Shown here in pieces: positions 56,030-64,000 of a stretch of DNA of 64,000 nt. How positions within the stretch are numbered: position 1 is the stretch's first letter; every line of letters begins with the position of its first letter. The notes under the pieces were generated by a model. It saw nothing but the letters and a program-made list of their open reading frames with translations, was not told where the DNA came from and searched no databases. The translations under genes were made by a program, and so were the position numbers. The stretch comes from Heterohyrax brucei (lineage: Eukaryota; Chordata; Mammalia; Hyracoidea; Procaviidae): contig CM053162.1 in assembly GCA_028571685.1 (NCBI GenBank), positions 7,010,001-7,074,000 of the forward strand. Direction: 5' to 3'.

Positions 56030-56640
56030 TTCTGAATTACCTTTTAAACAGTCTCATTGCCTTCATACTTGTTGGCAGTCTCTGTTATCTTCTCATCATA
56101 TTTTTCCTGCATTAATTCAATAGCCCTCTATTTGGTCTGCTGGTTAACAGAACCAAGCACTTGGTCCTACATTTTCTCCCTTTTAAGAATCACATAGTGC
56201 TCCCTATAACTTAGAGTGAGGAGTTCAAGCCTTCAGTATGCTACAGCATCTTTTCTCTTAGTTTTACACTAGTCAGCTCTTAGGTTGTCTCTCCAGCCTC
56301 ATTTCTCAACATTTATCCTCCAGTCTCCCCTAAATAACCTGTACACTAAATATTGCATTGAATATCTAACAGTTCCCTGAACTTGTCATGACCTCTCATG
56401 CACTTCTTACATTTCACACACTATTCTCTGCCTATATTTTTCTTCCTTTTCTTTGAAAATCTTAACCATACATAGATTTCTATTAGAACATTTTTTACTC
56501 TTGTACTATAGTTGGTGCATTTGTCTTCTCCACCAAGTTCTAAAATGCTTCTCTATGGGAAAGAAATTTTCTCTAATTGGTCTTTATATCCAAGGTATAT
56601 AGCTCAAAGGAAGTATGATGGATAAATGAATTACAAACAA
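56030..56640 (+). mobile_element. L2 3' region remnant
   Basis: 'ttgtcatgacctctcatgca', 'ttgtactatagttggtgcat', 'ccaccaagttctaaaatgct', 'tctctaattggtctttatat' and 'gatggataaatgaatt' follow the L2 3' untranslated order at high divergence. Confidence 0.5.
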
Positions 56641-57164
56641 ATGATCATCATCAGAACACCTAGTAAAACAAACCAAACCTTAATTAAGCTCCTGGTTTTG
56701 CAAGATAGTGTACAGGATGCTCCTACTCCACTGCAGACCTCAGCAGGTGCGTGCTTACAGCAAACACACAGTTCTGTAGCTGTCAGTTCTGCATCTTTTA
56801 TCCTTTCTACCCACCACATGATTGTAGTAGAATAGACACTCAGTAACTGCATAAACAAGTTGAAATTTGAGTGATGGGTTACATTGGAAAGTTCATTGTG
56901 GCTTTAACAAGACAGATACACCTAATTCCAACTTTTTTTTTTTTTTAAAGAACTATTATATTGGCTAGAACTAGCCATTTTAAAGTGTAAATATATCTGG
57001 TAGAAACTTCAGAGTTGTGAGACTTTTTCCCACTGGGGTGCTGTGTGATGAAGAAAGCAAAATAAAAACATAATTTTTAACCATTGTAGCCACTGTGGTC
57101 AGGATGGCATAATTCTGAGTGCCCTGAGGACAGCCTGCTCTGGTCTCACACCTTCATTCAGCAC

Positions 57165-58330
57165 ACCTTCATTGAGTCAGTCATCCACACAACGCATTCA
57201 CTCAGCAGACGTGTTGTGAATGTTCACCACGTTCAGACACTTTGTTAGATACTGGTGATAAAATACGTATAAAACAAGAGATTTATAACCTAGTGAACAA
57301 GGCAGCTCAATAGAGCAAATGTAGGAATACACTAGAGTATGCTAACTACTATGACAGCATCACTCACAGGATGTCTCTAGCATCACTGAGGAGTGGTGTT
57401 TAATCTTACATGTGGAGTCAGGAAATGCTTCCTATAGAAGTTAGTTACTGATGTGTGCCCTATAGGTGGTAATTTTCCATTGTGAAATGGAAACAAAGAG
57501 AAGAACAAAGTAATCTAGGCAGTAGCATTATATGCAAAATTTTGAATGCAAAATAAAATTATGCATCACTTCATGGAAATGGCAAATAAGACTAAAGAAT
57601 GGAAATAGCAGTATGTGAAAATCAAATGGTGAACATGGATCACAGAGTGTCTTCTATAGCATGCAAATAGCCTTTCCTGAAGCATCTGGTGAGGTGTTTG
57701 TAGATGTTTTAAACAAGAAATGGTCAGAGGAGATTGTTTCTCAGGAAGAATTATTCTGAAGGCAGGGAAAGTATAGCTAGAAAAGAAAAACAGCTGGAGG
57801 CAGACAGATCAATTTAAAGTCTTCTGCTCAGGGCAAGCCAGAAATTAGGTGTATCTTACCCAAGCGAATGACAATGAGAGTGGAGAACAAATTCAACTGA
57901 TCTGAAAGGAATAATATGTCAGTACTTGGTCACCAGCAGAAAGAAAGCTGCGGGCACGAGTGAAGGAGGAACCTAGGATGACTTGCAAGTTACATAGATG
58001 GTCTGCGTTTGGAGAAAGAAAATAGGAAGAAAAGTAGGGAGTAGAGATGTTATGTGCAAATTTTTTTACTTTGTATTTGAGGGACTTTTGATTTGTCAGG
58101 AGGAGATACCTAGGAGTCAGTTGGCTGTTAGAGTCTATCAGAAAATAGCTGTCCTGGAAATAGAAATTTGGGACTTATCATCCAGTAGCATTTTGATGAA
58201 GTCAGAGAGGTTATGATATATTCTGGGAAAGTACAGAGTAATGGAGACCAGAAGGACAGAGACAAACCTGCCGGAGACCAGCATTCTAGGACAGCCAGGA
58301 CAGTACATGAAAGACCCGGAATCTAGCCAG
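57165..58330 (-). mobile_element. L2 3' region remnant, antisense
   Basis: The plus strand reads 'ttgtgaatgttcaccacgtt', 'tttgttagatactggtgata', 'tataacctagtgaacaaggc', 'aatgcttcctatagaagtta' and 'gcatctggtgaggtgtttgt', then 'tagatgttttaaacaagaaa' and 'ggtcagaggagattgtttct'. This matches the reverse complement of the L2 terminus and the adjoining region ('gcaatgggaagcc...ttttaagcaggg'). Confidence 0.6.
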
Positions 58331-58569
58331 TGACGTAGGAAGAGAATCAGAAATAGTTTTACACAAGGATTAAAAACAAGAATTGATCTGGATTTACAAG
58401 GAGAAGTCTGTTCTCTCTCACCTTCTGCCCTACTGGCCAGCAACACTGATTGGCAGGCAGTCTGGTTCAAGTCTCTAGACATGAAAAATGGCAAGACAAC
58501 CCAAAGGCAGAGGCAAAGACAGAAGAGGACGGACAAGGCTCAGAACCAGGAGATATGGGGTGGAGGTCT

Positions 58570-58770
58570 TTGCTGGGTCTCTTTCTAGCTGTGAAATTTA
58601 TATTACTTCACTGCTCCTGTTCTATTCCTACCTTATCAACTTTAGTTTCTCATCTCTAAGATGAAGACAGTTGACACTTCATAATTCATAGGTTACTATG
58701 ACTAGGATTATTTGAGCTTGTTCATTGTGACTGTATCAGTATGAGTGCATGGCATTATTATTAAATGGGT
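58570..58770 (+). mobile_element. MIR SINE remnant
   Basis: 'agtttctcatctctaagatg', 'gttactatgactaggattat' and 'tgcatggcattattatta' match the MIR 3' half. Confidence 0.55.
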
Positions 58771-59819
58771 CTTCTGAAGATCAGAGTTATCCTCCACACA
58801 CATCATATTCTATGCAACTCTATGACCTGCTCATAGTCTAGGTCAAGCACATCTTCACTGAGACCAAAAACACTACATTGATCTGAATTTACCAGCACTT
58901 GTTACAGAAAGCCATTCCAGGAACGTAGGGCAGTCACAATAAGTACCTAAAAGTAGACCAAACAGGAGAATCATTCTAATGAATGGGAAAGTTATCTGGA
59001 ATAAAAGGATTATGGTTGGGTGTCAGCCAACAAAGAGAAATTTCAAGTTCTTATAGTTATGAGATCCTGAGGTGAAAATCTGAGAGCTCTTCTGCTGATG
59101 TGCTGGGCTGTGTAGGAGAAGGGGAGTGGGGTGGGGTGAGCATAGGCAAAGTGTGGCTTTTGTTCAAAGTGTTCTGCCTTGTACTCTCATAATGTTAAAT
59201 GAGCTGGGTTCACAAGAGAGTCTTTAGGCTCTTTCATCTCTTTTTTATTGTTCAGATAAACCCTTTATTGAGATAGCCATCCTACAAAACTGTCCCAGAA
59301 CACATATAAACTACTTTGATCACAAGATATAAGCCCTAGCCCTTCCCCTTCCCCAGCTCTCAAGCCTTTAAACAATGCAACCAATTAGAAAAGAAAGTCA
59401 AGACCTATGACAGCCTTGGCTCTACAACACCTTCTTTTCCATTTAGGGTGGCACCAGACACCTAGTCTACCAAGAGGTGTAGAAAAGTGAGAGCTGTAGA
59501 AAAGCTAGAGTTGTTCTCTAATAATCAGGATGGCTACAGGCCCAGAGCTCATGGTCAGCTGGAGCTCAACTGGTACCCAGTTTTGTAACCCTAACTCTAC
59601 CATTAACTTGCTATCTGGTTTCAATAACTTATCCAATGCATCCTGAATGGGCGTATAGTCCCTAAGTTAGAGTGCTCCCTAACCTTAAGGTGAGATGGCT
59701 TTAGTATGACTTTTTCAAAAGGATACACTATGGGAAAAATACACTGTGGGGTGAAATCTGAATATTAAATTACTGATACAGATACAGCTAATTTAAGCTA
59801 CCCTAGAGCCTCATGTCTG
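58771..59819. other. Low-copy non-coding stretch
   Basis: Nothing is firmly recognised. A faint MIR-like trace ('accattaacttgctatctgg') occurs near 59600. Confidence 0.4.
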
Positions 59820-60469
59820 TTGGTTTGTCTTACTGTGGTAGTTTGCTTATTGTTTTGATGCTGGAAGCTTTCAAATACAAGCAGGGTCACCCATGGGAAA
59901 CAGGTTTCAGTAGAATTTTCACAGTAAGACAGATTAGGAAGAAGGATCTGGTTGTCTGCTTCTGGGGAGAAAAAGCCAATGAGAACTGTCTGAATAGCAG
60001 TAGAACATTTCTGATATAATGATGGAAGATTAGCTCCTCAGGCTACAAAGCACTCAAAATAAGAACAGGGAAGGGCTGTACCCTCAGAGTAGAATTGACC
60101 TTAATAACATGGATGGAGTCAAGCTTTTGAGACCTTCATTATGGTTCAAAATGAAAAGAAACAACTTCAAACATACACTAAAAATTTGGATGTGGGATAT
60201 ACAAAGTATGAATATAGGAAAATTGGAAGTCATCAAAAGTGAAATAGAACACATAAAGATTGATATCTTAGGTATTAGTGAACCAAAATGGATTAGTGTT
60301 GGTCATTTTTAATCAACTGTATGGTCTACTATGCCGGAAATAACAAATTGAAAAGGAATAGAGTCACATTCATTATAGAAAAGAACATTTCAAAATCCAT
60401 CCTGAAGTACAACACTGTCAGCGATAGAATAATGTCCATACACCTGCAGGGAAGAGGGCTCAGATATAA

Positions 60470-60571
60470 CAACAATTGTGGGCATGGTGCTGGACTGGGC
60501 AGTGTTTTGTTCTGTTGTGCATAGCATCACTATGAATTGGAACAGACTCAGCGCCCCCTAACAACAACAAC
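60470..60571 (+). mobile_element. 5'-truncated AfroSINE tail inside RTE endonuclease
   Basis: 'gtgctggactgggcagtgtt', 'ttgttctgttgtgcatagca', 'tcactatgaattggaacaga', 'ctcagcgccccctaacaaca' and 'acaac' give the SINE 3' end with an (AAC)n tail. RTE coding resumes immediately ('ggaaaagtagtaaatgtagc' reads GKVVNVAAIQIYT), so it is a later insertion. Confidence 0.85.
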
Positions 60572-61748
60572 ACAAGGAAAAGTAGTAAATGTAGCTGCTA
60601 TTCAAATTTACACATCAACCACTAGTGCAAAAGATCATGAAATTGGAACTTTTTTACAAACTTCTACAGTCTGAAATTGATCAAACAGTCAACCAAGTTG
60701 CATTGATAATTACTGGTGACTGGAATATGAAAGAGAGAAATGAAGGCTCAGCAGTTGTAAATTACAGCCTCTGTGATAGAAATGACACTGGAGGTCACAT
60801 GATGGAACTTTGCAAGACCAACAACTTATTTATTATGAATGCTTGCCATCAGCAATATAAATGGCAACTATGAATGTGAACCTCACCAGAGAGAACACAC
60901 AGAAATTGTATCAACTGTATCTTGGAAAGAGATTAGAGAGAAGCTCTATATTATTGGCCAGAACAAGGTCAGAGTCCAATTGTGGAGCAGATCATAAATT
61001 GCTCTTAAGCAAATTCTAATGGACACTGAAGAAAATTAAAACAAATCCACAAGAGCTGAAGTACAACCTTCAGTTTAGAATACCTGAATTTGGAGACTAT
61101 GAACATTAATGACCAAAGACTAGAAAAGTTGCAGAAGGACTTCATATATGAAGAAAGCAAGATGTCATTAAAAAGACAGGAAAGAAAAGACAAAAATGAA
61201 TGTCAGAAGAGACTCTGAAACTTGCTCTTGAATTCGGAGGAGCTAAAACCAATGCAAGAAATGATGAAATAAAAAGAGTTTATCAGAACATTTAAAGGGT
61301 AACTCAAGAAGACAAAGTATTATAACCAAATGTGCAAGGACCTGGAGTTAGAAAACCAAAAGGGAGACGTATGCTCAGCATTGCTCAAGCTGAAAGAAGT
61401 GAAGAAAAAATCAAGCCTCAAGTTGCAATATTGAAGGATTCTGTGGGCAAAATGTTGAATGACACAGGAAACATCGTAAGAAGAAAGAATGTATACAGAG
61501 TCACTGCACTAAAAATAACTGATCAATGTTTAACCATCTGAGGAAGTAGCTAGTATATGATTAAGACCCAAAGGTATGGAAGGATGAAGTCTAAGCTACA
61601 CTGAAGGTGTTGGTGAAAAACAAGGCTCCAAGAAGTGGCAGAAAACCAACTGATATGTTTCAAAAATGGACGTGCTCACCCATACACCAAGAAATTTGGA
61701 AGATAACTACCTGGTCAGCCTACTGGAAGAGATGCATATTTATGCTCA

Positions 61749-61800
61749 CTCCTAGGGTTTCCATGAGTCTGATCCAACTGGACAGCACTTGGTTTGGCTG
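61749..61800 (+). mobile_element. Second 5'-truncated AfroSINE tail inside RTE
   Basis: 'cctagggtttccatgagtct' followed by 'gatccaactggacagcactt' and 'ggtttggctgg' is the last 50 bp of an AfroSINE. It separates RTE codons 'LLEEMHIYAHS'-like from 'PKKSSQIECRNYQK'-like, which are adjacent in an intact element. Confidence 0.75.
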
Positions 61801-62540
61801 GCCTAAGAAGAGTAGTCAAATAGAATGCAGAAATTATCAAAAAATATCATTAATGTCACAGCAAGTAAAATTTTCCTGAAAATAATTAAAAAGTGGTTGC
61901 AGCAGTACATCAATAGAGAGCTGCTGGAAACTGAAGTCAGATTCAGAAGAGGATCATTGAATGAGGTATATCTTTGCTGATGTCAGATAGATTGCAGCTG
62001 AAAAATAGAGAATACCAGAAAGGTGTTTACCTGTGTTTTATTGACTATGTAAAGCCATTTGACTTTGTGGATCATAACAAATTGTGGAAAACATTGCAAA
62101 GACTGGGAAATCCAAAACATTTACTTGTAGTCAAGCAAATCTTTTAGACTAACAAGCAGTCATCTAAACAGAAACAGCAGATAGTGTGTGGTATGAAATC
62201 AAGGAAGGTGTGTGTCAAGGATGTGTCCTTTCATCATACTTAATCTGTGTGCTGAGCACGTAAATCAAGATGTTGAACTATTTGAAAAGGACATGGCATC
62301 AGCACTGGAGGAAAACTCATTAACAACCTGTGATATGCAGATGACATTACCTTGCATGCTGATGGCCAAGACACTCAAAACATGTACTGAAGAAAATCAA
62401 AGAACACAGCCTTCAGTATGGATTATACCTCTACATATAGGGAAAAAAAAATCTCACAACTAGACCAATAAGCAAGCAACATCATGCTAAACAGAGAAAT
62501 GATTAATATTATAAACAAAACCCAAAGAATTTAACTATAT

Positions 62541-62912
62541 GAGGACTGCCAATTAAGTTCACAAACTCAGAAAAAGTGCTACATACCTCATTGCTACATA
62601 TCACTGCAGTCACCTTCAAAGTACTCCCCTTGGGGAGTTATGCACTGATGCCAGAGCTTAGCCCACCTTTCAAAGCATTTTGGAACCCTGTTTCTGTAAT
62701 GGTCATCAGAGCTCTCATTATATTACCTTTTGCGTCCTGAATGTAATCCAAATGTTTTCCTTTCAAGATTTCCTTTATCTTTGGGTGAAGAAAAATGTCA
62801 TTTGGGGACAGATCAGGTGAGTAGGGAGGGTGTTCCAGTACAGTTATTTGTTTACTGACTAAAACCTCCCTCACAGACAACTATACAAATAAGTTCATGA
62901 ACTTGCCACCTT
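62541..62912 (-). mobile_element. Internally deleted mariner transposon
   Basis: The ends carry related inverted repeats: aagttcacaaact at 62555-62567 against aagttcatgaact read from the other strand near 62892-62904. Only about 370 bp lie between them, compared with roughly 1.3 kb for a full mariner. What is left is the transposase C-terminus plus the ends, a MITE-like deletion derivative. RTE sequence lies on both sides (to 62540 and from 62913), so mariner landed in the RTE. Confidence 0.8.
62638..62880 (-). pseudogene. Mariner transposase C-terminal fragment
   Basis: Mariner transposase is a DDE/D cut-and-paste enzyme with a D,D34D catalytic triad. The minus-strand frame reads 'VLEHPPYSPDLSPNDIFLHP' (residues 13-32), the signature around the third catalytic aspartate, followed by 'KIKEILKGKHLDYIQDAK' and 'ALMTITETGFQNALKGG'. 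At 80 residues it is about a quarter of the usual 345. The DNA-binding domain and the first two catalytic aspartates are absent, so it is inactive. Confidence 0.88.
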
Positions 62913-63010
62913 GCCACCTGTGCAATGGCCATTCCAGAAAGAGTTCCAACTGGACTTGTCAGACCTCATACTTAGGTATACAATGTCCATGAAAGCAGTA
63001 GTCAAGAAAC
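62913..63010 (+). mobile_element. RTE continuation beyond mariner
   Basis: 'atgtccatgaaagcagtagt' and 'caagaaacaac' correspond to the RTE segment seen at 38695-38722 ('acccacgaaagtagcacgca', 'agaaatcaaaac'), resuming the RTE interrupted by mariner. Confidence 0.55.
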
Positions 63011-64000
63011 AACATGAGAAGAGTCAATAAAAATCCAAAAGAACAAGTGAATCCAGTATGTAAGACATCCTAGGAGACCTGAACATCAAAGAGAAAATTA
63101 AATTGAAATGAGCAAGGTAGACAGGAGAGTAGTGCCAGAAGTAGGTAGGTTTCCAAAGACCTGACCTGCCAGAAAGCAATCACAGCTGCCACACGGTGGG
63201 CTAATCTAGGAAGTTGGTGGGCATCTGCGTCAATAGGAGTCTAGAGAGTCTAGAGAGTCCTCTCATGCCTCTGGAACCAGTGATGGACAGCATCAAATCC
63301 TCCAAAGCTAAGTCTTTGTGTGTAACCTACTGTGTATGCAGATGTGAATCTTTCCTTTGAGATACACCTACCTCTTTTCTCCCAGCACTCTTCCCTCCCT
63401 TATCTGCACTGAGCCCAGCACTAGAGTCTGACATCATTAAATGAGCTAGAAGTAGAATTCCTCAAGCCCACCGCAAGCCATTTTGCTTGTCCCTTCTCTG
63501 CTCTATGCCAGGCTCTGGAGTCTGATGCCATTCACTGAGTAGAAAATAGAACTCAAACCTACCTTGAGCCATGCTCTGAGACTCAGAAGAGGAACAATTT
63601 AACAAATTCAGGAAAGAGGAGAAAAAGAAAAAAAAAAAACAATTCTTCCAACACCCCTAAGCTGGGAAATCAAAGCAGAAATGCTTCCCTCCCTAGATTC
63701 AGATGTAAGTGGATATACCATCCTCACAGATGTGCAGGGATGACTATGACTTGCCTGCCTTTCTCAGCAACTGCAGGCGGACACCTATGCCTATACCTAT
63801 CTCGTCTGATCACTTAAGACAGTGGGTGAGAGTCTGCACCACCTGGACACTTGAACTGAATACATATGAGAAAAGTAAAGTGATTCTTTGGTTCTGCTGT
63901 CTACTAACAGCTCTAAACATCTGGTGAAAGAACATTAGCATTTCAAAGACAACAATAACCAGACTTTCACACATGACCAACCTAGTGATACATTTCAAAA
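63011..64000. other. Low-copy stretch to window end
   Basis: Apart from the tandem repeat listed separately and an A-run near 63628-63640, nothing is recognised. A short frame at 63709-63927 has no domain. Confidence 0.45.
63403..63585. repeat. Diverged tandem duplication, period about 94 bp
   Basis: Unit 1 (63403-63496) and unit 2 (63497-about 63585) share 'tctgcNctNNgcccagNNct', 'gagtctgaNNNcatt', 'gagtagaaN', 'tagaactcaa'-type and 'gcaagccattttgc'-type blocks in the same order. Divergence suggests an old event. No known satellite matches. Confidence 0.65.

Larger units (their letters stand above)
59820..62540 (+). pseudogene. RTE-clade LINE remnant (endonuclease-reverse transcriptase)
   Basis: RTE elements encode one polyprotein with an AP-type endonuclease and a reverse transcriptase. 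Endonuclease motifs are at 60109-60312 ('MWDIQSMNIGKLEVIKSEIE', 'IDILGISEPKWI' with the catalytic E), 60625-60873 ('LIITGDWNMKERNEGS', the GDWN box, and 'MELCKTNNLFIMN') and about 60983-61006 (GADHKLLL, the SDH-type box with S to A). Reverse transcriptase motifs are 'FIDYVKPFDFVDHNKLWKTL' near 62035-62095, EGVCQGCVLS near 62201-62230 and a YADD catalytic box whose codons lie at 62334-62345. Stops and frameshifts break the frame throughout, and two SINE tails interrupt it. The 59820-60110 leader matches the RTE-derived elements at 26625 and 52920. The RTE/BovB clade assignment is from motifs; an afrotherian RTE is expected. Confidence 0.88.

Noticed and set aside
62638-62880. Active mariner transposase
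   Set aside because: Only the C-terminal quarter remains. Two catalytic aspartates and the DNA-binding domain are missing.

Overview
The window is mammalian nuclear DNA with no recognisable protein-coding gene, exon chain, rRNA, functional tRNA or CRISPR array. The SINE content points to an afrotherian, most likely a paenungulate and probably an elephant. At least a dozen copies resemble the AfroSINE family: a tRNA-like head, a conserved central block around 'ctctatggggcagtt', and a tail like 'gtcgctatgagtcggaat'. They occur beside RTE-type LINE remnants that share the same tail. L1, L2, MIR, LTR and mariner relics make up most of the rest. Family names come from remembered consensus sequences; no database search was run.

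Layout. 1-11 kb: low-copy sequence with scattered MIRs, one AfroSINE with a perfect target-site duplication (8485-8657), an LTR-like element (9155-9654), several local duplications and a GC-rich island that could be a conserved regulatory element (2050-2480). 11.09-17.53 kb: a near full-length but dead L1 on the minus strand, with its polyadenylation signal and probable target-site duplication. 17.9-19.5 kb: an ancient L2 whose reverse transcriptase region is split by a second L2 in the opposite orientation. 19.5-30 kb: MIRs, AfroSINEs and about 3.8 kb of low-copy sequence (21.1-24.95 kb). 30.1-44.7 kb: a stack of plus-strand L1 elements. It has an old 3' UTR fragment, then a near full-length L1 whose 5' UTR holds about six tandem monomers of 205-250 bp. 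Next come an RTE scrap, an L1 interrupted by a foreign 0.9-kb GC-rich block, an LTR-like element and a 5'-truncated L1. 44.7-59.8 kb: AfroSINEs, MIRs, L2s, LTR-like elements, microsatellites and low-copy gaps. 59.8-63.0 kb: an RTE-type LINE remnant on the plus strand, nested with two 5'-truncated AfroSINE tails and an internally deleted mariner.

Nothing here forms an operon or a cooperating gene set. Every retrotransposon reading frame seen is broken by stops, frameshifts or deletions, so each is called a pseudogene. The relationships are those of parasite and parasite: RTE-type machinery probably mobilised the AfroSINEs, which share its 3' tail. Older elements served as landing sites for younger ones, giving a readable relative chronology. 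The items most worth a second look are the monomeric L1 5' UTR, the MIR-bearing block inside a younger L1, the L2-in-L2 nest and the RTE/mariner nest. No convincing novel functional system was found.
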